The notes under the pieces were generated by a model. It was not told where the DNA came from. It ran no database searches and saw nothing but the letters and a program-made list of their open reading frames with translations. Source: Malachius bipustulatus (taxonomy: Eukaryota > Arthropoda > Insecta > Coleoptera > Melyridae). Taken from it: 64,000 bases of DNA. The stretch lies in contig OU342638.1 in the NCBI GenBank assembly GCA_910589415.1, positions 15,912,014 through 15,976,013 of the forward strand, written 5' to 3'. The position numbers were made by a program, and so were the translations under genes. The first letter of the stretch is position 1. The number at the start of each line of letters is the position of its first letter. Positions 42,931 to 54,638 of the stretch are shown piece after piece.

Positions 42931-44460
42931 TCATCTAAATTGAGCGTAAATTAACGACTCATGCAAGAATTTTCCCAAAAATCGGAGTGAGTTACAATGC
43001 ACCGGCTCCACTATTTTCTCTACATTACTTGGTTTAAGTCTATTCCTGCGTTCTGATACCACTTGTCCCGATTTGGAGAAGACTCGTTCAGTATCAGTAA
43101 CGCCTAAATATGTTTTTGCCAATTTTGCTAAAGTGAGGTAAACTGCCTCCCGTGTTTTCCACCCTTATAAAGGATCATCTTTTCTTTTTATATTTGGTTC
43201 TTCAGCAAATTGTTTGAGTTCGATAATCGAAGTAACTGAAGTTAACCTATTCTTTGACACTTTGGTGTCAAAACTTTTCCACACTGAATCATTGTCGGAG
43301 TTACTAAGACTATTTTTGTCTATATCCATTTTGTCATTCTCCATACTCTCATCTTCTTGTAGTTCCTTCACTCTAGTCGCTGAATCCTTTTTTCTTAAAC
43401 CGAGGGTTCAAATATGTCGCTTTCGAAATCAGGGCATTATACTCGATACGATTAAACCGCGAATCTATTCCCTTAATAATACTCATTTTTAAGTTCGATG
43501 CGGTCATCTCCTCAACCCGAAGATATTGTCTCAAACTTTCCACCAAATGTATAATTTTTGAGACACACACACACACTTTTTTCTGCACTTAGTTCTGTAG
43601 AAACTCTCTCAAATGGTTTTAAAATTGTACATACAGACTTTTAAAATCAAATCGTCCATTCATCTGCACTCAGCACTTCAACAGGATTATGTAATATACC
43701 AAGAACTGCTTCAAGTGGTGCCTGAACTTGGTTCTTATCTAAGTAGTGTGCAGTTAAAGCCATGTAGTTTTCAACTGAACGTCCAAAAGTATCTGTTGTG
43801 ACTGTTACAAACTCAGCTTCACTTAATAGATCTTTAATTTTCAAGACAACATCTTTATATTTATTTTTTTCTCAATTAAGTCTCTACTGAATGTGGTCCT
43901 TGAAGGTATCTGATAAGATGGATCAAGGGCTACCACTGAAGATCGATAACCCTCATCATCTACCATTGAAAATGGTTGTAAATCTCGAACTATCATATTT
44001 AGAACTTTTTCATTTAACATTTTTGTTCTAATTACTGAGGCTGGACGGACGCTTGTTTGGTTTTGAGCTGCTGGACCAAAACGAGGCTTTTTTATTACTT
44101 CGGCTTCGTTTGATTGATTATTCCCTTATCAAGAGCCGTAGATGTTGAAAGACCTGCCAGTCCTGCTGTCACTGATTCGGTGACTATGCACATTGATAGA
44201 TGGCTTATTTTGAGTTGCAGCAAAATTAGAAAAATGTTTTGACTTTAAATGTTTATTTAAATTTGAAGTCACCTCCTTTATATGATAAAACAGATTTACA
44301 AATATCGCACTTTGCCTTTTCACTGTTACTATGGTAAAATGCAACCACACTCCTTTACAAAGTGCAACAAAGTTTCTATTACTTATTTCTGTAGTATTAC
44401 CTCTCCTTTCCTCTTCAAACAAGCTTGAACTCAGATTTTCTTCTAGAAGTTTATTATAAA
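42931..44460 (-). pseudogene. hAT/BED transposase 1, degenerate
   Basis: In order on the minus strand: a BED-finger remnant (VWLHFTIVTVK, TSNLNKHLKSKHFSNF) at 44350-44210; SVIRTKMLNEKVLNMIVRDL and QPFSMVDDEGYRSSVVALDP at about 44030-43920; SEAEFVTVTTDTFGRSVENY with the first catalytic Asp (43830); a large deletion; LISKATYLNPRFKK (43400); and the dimerisation end TERVFSKSGQVVSERRNRLK (43090) running to 42931. Stops and frame breaks separate the pieces. The BED cysteines are largely lost. Family order is that of ZBED-type hAT. Confidence 0.8.
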
Positions 44461-44464
44461 TTTC

Positions 44465-45310
44465 ATCTTATATTTCAGTGAATGTCAATGCCAATTTGGT
44501 CTGCAGTCTATGGGCACGAATTGGCTGACGATTTTTTAAAAAGGCACATTTTTTAAGGACAGACCTATCAGCCTTCTCGGTAGTTCTGTCTATGCAAAAA
44601 TTTGGATTATACTCAGGATTATTCCTCGGGTTATCCTGACTGAGAATTAGGTGTTTCAGTGAATGTCTGCTTCAGCTCATCTAGATACATCGAAAGCTCG
44701 TCTTGGATGATAGTAATCGTGTTACAGTTTAAGTAATCATCTGATATTCTAACGGATATGTCACTAGTTAATGGTATCTCCGAGGGTAGGTATCTCATTT
44801 CCTGGAGGAGATATTTTTACAAAATTTAACAAGTTTGTTTGGGATTGGGACTGTGACTTGTTTTGTTTAAGCTCCCTGTCGGTTTAACTGGTTTTCTCGC
44901 TGGTCTTGTTAACAAATTTCTTTTCGCGTTTCTTAAAATGCTTCCTAAAGTGGGTATTGTAGTTTGATGAGATCCATTTAATTTGATTATTATTTCTTTG
45001 GCCTGTTTTTAGAAAAAAAAATTTTCTCGCTTATACTAATAGAAAAAATAATTGCCTTTGTCACCATATAATATCTTCATATTGTTAATTATAAACAACC
45101 TTGAGAACATTTTTTTAATCAGAGAAGAAGCTTGCAATGGTCAAATGTCTAGACTATTCCAGCAAATAGGGTTGGTTTGGACAAAAACTATAATTGAACA
45201 AAAAAATATATTTATTTGTGCCATATTTATGAGACTTGTTTCATAAATGTATCAAAAAAAAACTATATGAACTTGAATATCACTTTTGACTAGAGCTTTT
45301 TTGCCTTACC
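44465..45310 (-). other. unassigned, partly coding-like spacer
   Basis: The minus strand keeps long readable stretches (EIPLTSDISVRISDDYLNCN, IIQDELSMYLDELKQTF at about 44810-44650; RTTEKADRSVLKKCAFLKNR at about 44600-44530), interrupted by stops. I do not recognise the protein. It lies immediately upstream of hAT 1 and may be a fused or older element. From 44900 to 45310 nothing is seen. Confidence 0.35.
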
Positions 45311-45311
45311 A

Positions 45312-47690
45312 TTATAATGACAGTTCCCGCCATATTTTGTCGCTTGGAATTTCTGAAGATGTTGCTGGTGCAGAATGTTTTTTTGCCACAAGTTGGGTTA
45401 GTTCCTCAGTGACCCATTTTTGAGCATTCGCTGCATTTTCATCTAGTCCAAATGCATATTTTTTGAATCTACGGTCTATAAAAGTTGCTTTGGCAACAAT
45501 TTTGTTGCCTTCATGTCCTCCTAACCGACGTGTTACGATATGCAATAAATTGGTCCTAAGCTCTTCACCAACATCAGCTTCAGCTGCCATGTTTCTGAGG
45601 GCGCACTGAAAGCCCCGAATCAGCGGAACAACCAAAGATATGGTTGGATATCTTTCTACAGACAATATTGTTGTCATATCCTCAGCAGGTTTTAATATTT
45701 TGACACAATCCTCCAGTACGCTCCACTCATTTGCGCTAATGACTTCTGGGATGTTTGGGAGACTGGACGCTACAAGACATAGCGCATCCTTGATTTTCAA
45801 AAGTCTTTCCATCATGGTGAGACACGAATTCCATCTTGTGGAAACATCTTGTTTTACCTTTAAGATAGGCAAGTTCATTTGTAGCTGGATAGACTTTAGT
45901 TTTTCTGCAGAAACAACACTATGCTTAAAATGTCCTACCAATGCTCCACACTTTTTCAAGATACCATGCAATACTGTGGTATCTTTTAGAGGATCAGTCA
46001 CACTGAGATTTAATGTGTGTGCCAAACATGGATGATGGTGCATTTTTAAATGTTCATTGACAGCGTTTTTAATATTTTGGCACCACTATCGGAAATAACT
46101 GTCACAATTTTGTTGAAAATATTCCATTCATATTATGTTCCTTCCTTCAGATTTGATGACGCCTGTAAATACCCAGGCAGCAATCGAACATTCACTGAAT
46201 GTTAAAAATGAACATTCAGCCAATGTTAGAAACGACAGATTCGTAAACATTCAATGAATATTAGTTTTAAATGTTGGGTGAATGTTTGTTTTTTTTTATC
46301 AAACTGATCATCACTAAGAATTGTATTACCTATGGAGCTGAAAAGCTGAAAAAAATAATACTTATTATGTAGGTATATTCCATTTTTTATCAATCCATCA
46401 GTGAACAATAAATTATTATTACCATAAATTATAAATTATTAAGGCCACATTTGCTCTTCCGTGTTGTTTTTTTTCTTCCTGTCTACATCATAATACCTAC
46501 CTGCTATAATACCTGGGATGAAGAATTAGATTAGTTTGCATCACTCTCTGCACCTTCTCTCTCCGACCAGACAAGCATAAAATACTTAGCTTGCTGATAA
46601 TTTATTGTGACTTTTATACCCATACATAGGTATATTCATAGTTTAGAAAAACAAGATGAAATGCCAAGAATAGCGGACATATTGGGCACAAGACAAGAGA
46701 ATACTGAGCTTGGATTGCTGGGATGGGAATGAAATAGACAAGAGAGCTGCGCGTGCAACACCTCGTTGTAATAATTATAATAAATATAATTCTGGTTTTT
46801 ATCAATTTTTAAGCCAAATACTTTCGTTTCAGCATGTAATTTTCCAATTTTTTTTGGTATATGTTATTTACCTGATGTCAGTGTACCTGTATGTAATTGC
46901 GTGCAATAAACATTTCATCTAAAACATTGTATGAATGTTAATTAAACATTGCATTTTGAATGTTCAGTATCTAATGTTCAGTGAATGTTTATTCAACGTC
47001 TGAAAAGGAACATTAGAATCTGAACGTTGCCTGAATATTAGGAAAGTCTGTTTAACATTAGACTAGAGCAATGTTTAATGTTCGGTGAACATTTAGGGAA
47101 CATTCAGTGAACATTCCTTGCTGCCTGGGTATGCTGCAGGAAGAATGTCATTGGCCATTTTTTTCCTATTTGGTGGTTTATACAATGGATTTAATTGGTG
47201 CGAATACTCTATAAACTCAATATTCTCAACGACAGAGAGGGGCTGGAAATCCGCAACTATCATTTAAAGCAATTTTGAGATTTCCGATTGAGAAAGTTTA
47301 TTTTTGTGCATGGCGCCTTAAAGTCTCATTTGTTTTTGATGTGGTATAGGAAATTGTGATTGTCTTTCTTTACACTTATTGGAATTATCAGACGGTCCGG
47401 GAAGACTTTTAGTTGTTATGTCGTGGTTATTGATAGTATTAGTAGTATCGAGGGAAGAAATATTTTCTCCTGCTTCCATTTCAGACAATTTTCTTTTTTC
47501 ACTAGTAACACATTTTTCTTGAATACACATCACATTTCTTTCATCTTCCTTAACTTGATTTGGATGGATTCTTAATAAATGTTGCATTAAATTGGTAGTG
47601 CTTCCAAAATACTTCAAGACTTTGCAGCAAATACTGCATGTCGCTGTGTTATTATCTTGACTTAAAATGATTTCAAACAATTGATTTCTT
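45312..47690 (-). pseudogene. hAT/BED transposase 2, interrupted by a TA element
   Basis: BED finger (CSICCKVLKYFGSTTNLMQH, HLLRIHP) at 47645-47575, a Ser/Asn linker, then a frame shifted KLSQSEISKLL, MIVADFQPLSVVENIEFIEY and NPLYKPPNRKKMANDILPAA to 47132. After the inserted element: WNIFNKIVTVISDSGAK (second Asp) and a long open stretch MHHHPCLAHTLNLSVTDPLK, DVSTRWNSCLTMMERLLKIK, NEWSVLEDCVKILKPAEDMT, VAKATFIDRRFKKYAF to 45312. The C-terminal dimerisation domain is missing. Frameshift near 46070. Confidence 0.8.
46172..47129. mobile_element. TA-flanked element with AACATTC/GAATGTT iterons
   Basis: Ends CCCAGGCAGCAATCGAACAT and, read inward, CCCAGGCAGCAAGGAATGTT, TA at 46170-46171 and 47130-47131. 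Both subterminal zones (46185-46280 and 46915-47115) hold many copies of AACATTC or GAATGTT in both orientations, often as palindromic GAACATTCACTGAATGTT. The middle has no recognised coding. Removing it rejoins the hAT 2 reading (DILPAAY-LQASS). Confidence 0.8.
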
Positions 47691-47699
47691 TGAGCCCAG

Positions 47700-48400
47700 G
47701 CACTAAAAATGCTAATTTAATTTTTTAAATAATTTTTTCTCAGTAATTTTACGACCGCTTCATCCTTTCTGATGAATGCCGACTGTTCATAAGTCACAGT
47801 AAATCTGTTCGAGTTACTCGTATATGCTGCTTCAAACATTGAACTTCATATCCATGGAGACTTCTTCAGTCACTCTGGCAACAAAATTTCTTGTTGATTT
47901 TGCACTTTTTCCGTGAACTCTACAAACGACATAGTCGTCTTTTTGAATGTTATATACTGTTCAAAGTTTTCTGAAATTTTATTTTTACTCTTTGGTCAAC
48001 CCTTTTTTATGATCCCAATTAATTCTTATAATTCCCTGTCATTCTTTGTTTCTGTTTGCAGTTTTTCAAATTGGACTCAGCAGACTTCCTCAGAATTCCT
48101 CGATCTGGATCTCTCATAGTCCTGAAAATATCATTAAAACAGTTAAAAACGCTCTCGGGCATTGAATCCTAATTCAGTATTATTTTTTTAATTAATTGGC
48201 ACATTTAAGAATAAGACTTGGAATAACTAGACTGCTCATACGTATCTAATAAGGGTGTTGTCCACACAGTATGCAGCCCAAGAAGCAGCGCAGGGCAAAT
48301 CTCAATGTCCCAAGTCTCTGGACCTTTTTAGTAGCTTCAGATGTAGTAGCTTTAACAATGGAATAACATAATGGAATGTTGTTTAACTATAGCTTTACAT
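47700..48400 (-). other. unassigned degenerate stretch
   Basis: No gene is supported. The minus strand near 47950-47870 reads KDDYVVCRVHGKSAKSTRNF, coding-like but broken immediately on both sides; I cannot name the family. The rest is AT-rich. Confidence 0.3.
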
Positions 48401-48542
48401 TTTTCCATATGTACATTTCTTAATTTATGTTTGATAGGTATCGATATCTTTTCCACTTGCTATATTAATTTCATTGTCACGGCATTTACATTTCACTTCT
48501 TTTGCAAGCCAGTTTAGAATCTACCATATCAAATTTCTTTAA

Positions 48543-50423
48543 CACGTTCGATGCGCCGCGTAGCGTGAATAGTTTTGACCTGTGCGGATATATTTTTTTA
48601 ACAATTTCTGCACATATTGCTGTTGAATATAATTAGAAAATGTTCTTATTGCTATATTTAGCAACAATAATATATATTCCCTTCCATCAGACTAAATACA
48701 ACCTTTGAGGCATGTCCTTTACCCCCGAGATCATCAAGAGCTCCTGTATAGACTCTAGTATTCAAAATCAAACCGTTAGGCTCAGTCAACATATACAATT
48801 TTATACCATACTTATGACGTTTATTTTGTATATACTGCCGAAAAATAAGACGGCCTCTCCACAAGACCATCGACTCATCTAGCGAGAGTTGCTTACCCGG
48901 GTAATAGATATTAGACATTTTTTTCGTTGAAAAAATCTAAAACTGGCCTTATCTTATAAAGACGGTCGGTCATTAGGAGTTGCTTCCCCTTCAGCAGGAT
49001 TACGTGCAAAATGTAAACATCGTAAGATTATCAAGAAGCGATCACGGCTCATATGGCTTGAAAACATGTTAAATTGAACAATGGATGACTCTTCCAATAG
49101 TCTTGAATCCTGTTTAGTTTTATTGAGCCAGTGTGCAACACTAATGCTAAAAACTTCAATAGTTCAGGTGTTGTTAGTGGTTTCCATTTTGTAATTCTGG
49201 AATTTTCCGTAAATTTGTTCTAAAAAATTAGATTTGTAAATTCTGAAATTTGTTTCCTCGACTATGGATTCAAGAAACTGGTCATCAACAAGCAACCGAA
49301 AATAGTGTATGGGCTCATCAGGTGGTTTTGGGACCAAAAGTTCTGTTATGTCGAATCGTACTTGACTTGACGGGAATCGACCTCTATTAACTGACTCTTG
49401 ATTAATTAATGGCCGTTGGGTCATTCCACTAAGTTTTCGCGTAGACACATAAAACGTCTATAAGTAGCCGGTTAGGTTGTAAGTCTAAGTAGCGTCCAGA
49501 GACTGGAACTCCGGGTGTTATTTGGATTTTTGATCAACTAATGTTTTAATAAAGTTATACACGTAATAATAGTAATGGTTATTTAATAATGTAAAAATTA
49601 CTTCTGTTGTACATCAGTTGCCGATGACAGATCTTGATCTTGTGTCTGTCTTACAAAAATCTGTCTAAACATTACTACCCTCGTACCGTAGTAGTGGGAG
49701 GAAGGGCGTGGCTAAGATGACAGCTAGCTTTACTCTCATTGAGTAAACAAGTTCTCTCTTTTTAGAAAATGGAATGTATTTCATTCCAGAAGACGAAGTG
49801 TCCCATATTGGATTAGACCGTCTCGCATTATGTACTACAGGCACAGGTGAAATAATTGGTCTTGCATTAGGTTCATTATCATCTATATCTGCAATGAAAA
49901 CACGAACATAACCAACAATTTCCCACATTTATTGACCAGTATATTTATGAATAAAACAAATGATAGAACACGAGGTTATTATCATAATGTAATATGTATG
50001 TTTACCTGATAGTTCCGAATCCGAACCACTTTCATTCATATTATCATCACTTTCCGGTAAATATTCAATGTCTTCGTCACTACCACTGAATGGTTCAAAA
50101 GGTTCATTTATAAGAGCTTCTAGTTCTTCATCAGACAATTTGTTTGAATTTTTATTATTTACTATTGACCTTTGAGGTCTTGAAGGTCCGACTACAAGAT
50201 CATCTCCCATCTTGAAAATTTTATTTCAATTCTGAAACGGCGGCTGTATTTCGTTTTTACGACACTTTAACAATGTGCTACTGAGCGCACGTGCACCCTA
50301 CTGCAATGCTGAGAATGCACTGAAGCTTTGAGATACAGGTGCTGTGATGACACGGATCCGTGACACACGCATACTGTAGGAAGTGGCTAATGTCCCGGAT
50401 CCGTGACACGCGCAGCGAACGTG
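48543..50423 (-). mobile_element. piggyBac element G (internally deleted)
   Basis: TTAA flanks at 48539-48542 and 50424-50427. Ends CACGTTCGATGCGCCGCG and, read inward, CACGTTCGCTGCGCGTG. The palindrome CACGGATCCGTG at 50351-50362, with a related CCGGATCCGTGACAC about 40 bp further, lies near the right end. 1.9 kb; inserted in the copia RT. Confidence 0.92.
48658..50210 (-). pseudogene. piggyBac G transposase remnants
   Basis: Exon-like N-terminus MGDDLVVGPSRPQRSIVNNK with an acidic SGSDEDIEYLPESDDNMNES (50210-50005), an intervening AT-rich stretch that may be an intron, DIDDNEPNARPIISPVPVV, then RFDITELLVPKPPDEPIHYF and LLVDDQFLESIVEETN (49350-49250). After deletions, YYPGKQLSLDESMVLWRGRL (first Asp) and FRQYIQNKRHKYGIKLYML end at 48658. 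Second and third Asp segments and the Cys-rich domain are absent. Non-autonomous. Confidence 0.8.
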
Positions 50424-52379
50424 TTAATAACTGATTTACCTACTCTTTCTGATTGAGCGTTTTTAAACCCTTCTTTTTATCTACATCTACATGCATACCT
50501 AAGCAGTATTTTACCTCGCCCAAATCTTTAAACAACATGTTTAACAAATTACATTTCCAGTAATATTTCCAGCACATTCTAAACCACTAACAATGCCATT
50601 TTTTATCAATTTTAAATCTCGATAATTGATATGACCAAACCTACGATGCCAGATTTCTCCATTGATCGTTGTTTTTGGAAAGTAGAGAATGCTGAACCTT
50701 CTTTAAAAATTTAGTCTATACACATTATCCAAAAAGTCTACAGTTGCTATCAATTTCAACTTTCTGTTGAATAATTTACAGCCTTCTTGGTTAAAAAATA
50801 CATCATTACCGTTCTTGTTTAGTTGAGACACTGACAAAAGATTTGTCGTCAAACCAGGTACATAGAAAACATCTTTTATAGTCAGGCATTACGCTTTTAT
50901 TTGCAACTGTAATCTCTGTCAGATCGTGTTTGTGTTTTAACCAATATTTTCTGGTAGTCAGGTGTACCTACACTACAGCCTGAATCGATATAAAAATTTG
51001 TATTCTTGAACTCTGAGTTTAAGAATACTGCACTAAATACATGACCTTCATCAGTGTGTTTTTTGTCTGCCGTCACTGCTTCCACGTTTCTTGTGAAGTT
51101 TCTCCTCTTCTCATTTTTCTTTGCTTCAACATGTGATGTAATCCTTCATTGTTTATTTTCTTATCAAACTCTCTTTAAGTATGTCTTTGGGTCCCTACCA
51201 TGACGTGATGTTCCTTTCAGGTTGTACAAATAATTTTGCAACCTCTCATTGATTACTTTGTGAATATCAGTCGCTGTAAATCAGACTAACACGTGTCTTC
51301 AAAGTCTGACAACCGTGACTTGATAGGATTAGTGTTATCTGCTTCATATGGTCTCATGGTGTCCTCAATATCTCGATACGACATCGTGAAAGACAAGCGA
51401 GTATAATTTTCATTTCTTGATCTTGGATAATTATTTGAGAGGCCATTGAGAGTGTTAATAACACCAACACTATTTTGCAAGAAGTAAAATTTATTTGTTC
51501 TACATATTTTGTGCAAGAACTTGTCATTACAGGTAATGGAACTAGCAGATGACACCAAAGAGAAAAAATCACAAATAAACCCAAAAAATTGTTAGATTTT
51601 TTAATAATTTGATTTACTAGATCAGTAGTTGAATTAGAATTATTAAATTAGTAATGTTAGTAATTTTGGATTCTAACAACCATGGGTGATGTATTCATAA
51701 AATGTTTCCCCTGTCATCATCCGCTTTCATTTTTTCCAACTCCCCGGGATTCAGGAACGCTGTCAGTTATTTCTCTTGGGATTCTTGAATATCTAAATAC
51801 TATCATAGGCGGCGCCATCTTACCAGCTGCATTTCCAGTTATGAGCACAGTGAGACATTCCTTCTCGTCACTATTCACCTGGTGATGGACCGTCTTGTCG
51901 CCCTTTCTTGCTAATACTTTAATACTTTATTGCTTTTCTGATTAAGAAAAAAAAAACACTCTCATCGCCATTAAAAATTCGTTAAGGATCCTTTAAAACA
52001 TCATCATATTTATTATCTGTAATATATGTCTTCACTTCTTGGAACCAAGCTGCCAGGCAAGGCTTTCTTTTGTTACTGAGGCTCTGCTTATCGTCAGATT
52101 CTGAGCAGTTCGAGTAGCAAGTTCAGGATTTCGCTTGAGGAAACTGTAGTACCATTTTCTTCCGGGTCTATGAGGATTTCCAATGAGTACATAATCTCCT
52201 CTGCCTCTGGTAGTAGCTTGCCTTGGGGCAGCAATAATTCCTTACATCTGATTGCTAGTGGTCATCTTGGAGGAGTCTATGTCGAACTTCATTGTTGTTA
52301 GTTCCGCAGATTAACATTAGTTAGGGTCGTTGAGGATCCTTTAAAACATCATCATATTTATTATCTGTAATATATGTCT

Positions 52380-53015
52380 TCACTTCTTGGAACCAAGCTG
52401 CCAGGCAAGGCTTTCTTTTGTTACCGAGGCTGACTCTAATTGTCGGACTGAGAAGCTCAAATATTTATGCTGATCTCCCATGACGTGCCAGTTTCTATCA
52501 TCTGGTTCTGTTGGATACCAGGTGAGCTTGGCGGGCGTGCCATTCTTGCGAACGACAGACGCCGGATATCCAACAGCAGATGAGAATGATGTCATATTTG
52601 CGTTTTCACCGTAATCACTGAGGGTAAAGATGTACTCCCCAGGTGCAGTTACAGGTTCATACGGCAGGTAATAAGCAGTAACAGAGTGTAGTTTCATTTC
52701 CTTAAACAGGCCCATGAAACGATTCCTCCAGTATTGTGCCAATATCCATCCGTCGTCACAATCGGCTGAAGTGTAGGTGGGGTTTGGCGTTATATTGCCA
52801 AGCGGGGCACTGGGATGTTCGTCTGAAGTGTTGTTGGTATGTAATACACGTAACGATCCCTGGGTTATATCCCACGCTGTTTGGACAATAGTTCGCATTA
52901 TGTGTCCCATTATCGTCTTAGCTGGTGGTAAGACTGCACTTCTCTGTCGATATCTGCGTCGTGGTCTGGCTTTGGTCTGCTTCTTCATTACTCGCTGGTT
53001 GTTTCTCTTCGTCAT
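52380..53015 (-). CDS. endogenous viral element: small-virus capsid-like protein
   Basis: A 211-aa frame. The N-terminus is strongly basic (KARPRRRYRQRS within the first 30 residues), as in capsid proteins that bind nucleic acid. The middle has aromatic, beta-rich sequence and the motif WYPTEPDDRNWH, of a kind seen in capsids of small ssDNA (CRESS-type) and tombus-like viruses. The last 15 or so residues (SVTKESLAWQLGSKK) come from the flanking pogo repeat, so the C-terminus is chimeric and the viral protein is probably truncated. No replication gene is recognised next to it. Virus family is uncertain. Confidence 0.55.
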   Translation of the reverse strand: MTKRNNQRVMKKQTKARPRRRYRQRSAVLPPAKTIMGHIMRTIVQTAWDITQGSLRVLHTNNTSDEHPSAPLGNITPNPTYTSADCDDGWILAQYWRNRFMGLFKEMKLHSVTAYYLPYEPVTAPGEYIFTLSDYGENANMTSFSSAVGYPASVVRKNGTPAKLTWYPTEPDDRNWHVMGDQHKYLSFSVRQLESASVTKESLAWQLGSKK

Positions 53016-53235
53016 TTTAAAGGTGGTAAATATATCCTGCTACTAAACAAGATATAAAACAGTATGCGCTTATTGCAACAAATGTGCTCGTAGCTGAGAA
53101 AATCCAAAGGGTCCCTAAATCTTTCGTCGTCGTGAGACAATTACTCCAGAGGAACAAAATGAACTACTCGTTGATGCTAGTCACAAATGATCGGTCAAAA
53201 CGATCCGACTTTTACGCAATAAATTCGATGATTAT
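53016..53235. other. remaining part of the viral insert upstream of the capsid-like gene
   Basis: Sequence between the capsid-like start codon and the return of the pogo repeat at CTGCTTATCG. It is not found in repeat units 1 or 3, so it belongs to the insert. The plus-strand frame AEKIQRVPKSFVVVRQLLQR is open but unrecognised. No hairpin origin motif was identified. Confidence 0.4.
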
Positions 53236-53861
53236 CTCTCTGCTTATCGTCAGATTCTGAGCAGTTCGAGTAGCAAGTTCAGGATTTCTCTTGAGGAAAC
53301 TGTAGTACCATTTTCTTCCGGGTCTATGAGGATTTCCAATGAGTACATAATCTCCTCTGCCTCTGGTAGTAGCTTGCCTTGGGGCAGCAATAATTCCTTA
53401 CATCTGATTGCTAGTGGTCATCTTGGAGGAGTCTATGTCGAACTTCATTGTTGTTAGTTCCGCAGATTAACATTAGTTAGGGTTGTTGAGGATCCTTTAA
53501 AACATCATCATATTTATTATCTGTAATATATGTCTTCACTTCTTGGAACCAAGCTGCCAGGCAAGGCTTTCTTTTGTTACCGAGGCTCTGCTTATCGTCA
53601 GATTCTGAGCAGTCCGAGTAGCAAGTTCAGGATTTCTCTTGAGTAAACTGTAGTACCATTTTCTTCCGGGTCTATGAGGATTTCCAATGAGTACATAATC
53701 TCCTCTGCCTCTGGTAGTAGCTTGCCTTGGGGCAGCAATAATTCCTTACATCTGATTGCTAGTGGTCATCTTGGAGGAGTCTATGTCGAACTTCATTGTT
53801 GTTAGTTCCGCAGATTAACATTAGTTTTATTAAATCATTTTTTAGGTCTCCAAGAGTGTTA

Positions 53862-54560
53862 TTACCGTTTTGCTTTGATGTGAAGAATTTGTAGGTACCT
53901 GATGAATGTTGAATTCTGCCTAGGTGTAAAGTGGTTATTGATTTTAATAATCACTTCGTCATACTTGTCCTTTTCATTATCAGTGAACTGTAGTGTTCCA
54001 TAAATTTTTTGTAGATCAGTTCCAGTACAATGTAGAAGTTGCACTATCTGTATTTTCTTTATTTTTATCAACTCTGTAGCTGTTCTATAAATTTCAAAGC
54101 TGTTAAGCTACTGAGTCCACTCTTCTGCTTGATTACCTGAACTAGTTAATTCTAACCTTTATTTGATAGGGTCAAATAATTAAACATCCTTTTTTTACGG
54201 GGTTATAGGAGCCATTGATCTTTGTAATGTGCAATTCAAAGCCACGAAGGAACAAAGTGAAAGCTACACAGAAAGAACCAATCACTATCACTCGATGAGT
54301 CATGTCTTTCTTTAGTCTTTCTTTTATTGTTAAATTTGATAGCAGCCATGATTTCTGCATGTCGCTGTTGTTGCTGCCTTTCCATCATTTCCATTATGCA
54401 TTGGAATTCGTGTTTCCTGTTTTGCTGATTTTCATCATTGATTTCCTTTAATGTTTCAACTAACTGAAAATTGCAGCTGGATGTACTAGCAGTGGCACAT
54501 TTTGGATCAGGTTCAAGTTCATCTACGTTGTCACTTAACTTGACTGCATTGCAACTTGTA
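53862..54560 (-). pseudogene. gypsy-type gag fragment (coiled coil and capsid)
   Basis: From 54560: VETLKEINDENQQNRKHEFQ and IMEMMERQQQQRHAEIMAAI, a Gln-rich coiled coil typical of insect gypsy gag N-termini. After broken sequence comes KIQIVQLLHCTGTDLQKIYG and DEVIIKINNHFTPRQNSTFI (54050-53900), the capsid core motif. Stops separate the pieces. Confidence 0.65.
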
Positions 54561-54638
54561 GCAATGCTGAAGTGCTGATTTTCAGGATTTTCTGATTCGC
54601 AATTAATTTAATTGGTGCTACTTTATGTTTATCATTTA

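Larger units (their letters stand above)
48400..51560 (-). pseudogene. copia retrotransposon remnants, split by piggyBac G
   Basis: Minus-strand pieces in gag-pol order: a gag-like MSYRDIEDTMRPYEADNTNP (51390-51330); protease FYIDSGCSVG (about 50990); an integrase zinc-binding stretch EIWHRRFGHINYRDLKLIKN (about 50660-50600); RT end LFKDLGEVKYCLGMHVDVD (about 50540-50480) up to VNQLL at the TTAA. Across piggyBac G the frame resumes as LKKFDMVDSK at 48538. Large parts of integrase and RT are missing and stops are frequent. A dead, internally deleted copy. Confidence 0.75.
51987..53825. repeat. three tandem units of about 340 bp
   Basis: Each unit begins AGGATCCTTTAAAACATCAT (51987, 52336, 53489) and ends near GCAGATTAACATTAGTT. 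Units 1 and 3 are continuous across GAGGCTCTGCTTATCGTC; unit 2 is split there by about 0.8 kb of unrelated sequence. Units differ by only a few bases, so the triplication is recent. Confidence 0.9.
51655..53830 (-). pseudogene. pogo/Tigger-like transposase with triplicated N-terminal segment
   Basis: The repeated segment reads (minus strand) RPGRKWYYSFLKRNPELATR / TAQNLTISRASVTKESL and, after a frame slip, AAWFQEVKTYITDNKYDDVL, the CENP-B-type DNA-binding region of pogo proteins. It occurs three times: units at about 53825-53489, 53488-52336 (interrupted) and 52335-51987. The catalytic part follows at 51985-51655: a GDES first-Asp motif, MIVFRYSRIPREITDSVPES-like and WMTGETFYEYITHGC segments. 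Stops and frameshifts are frequent. The middle unit contains the viral capsid-like insert. Confidence 0.75.

Noticed and set aside
45640..46035. Plus-strand 131-codon frame
   Set aside because: Antisense to the long open part of hAT 2.
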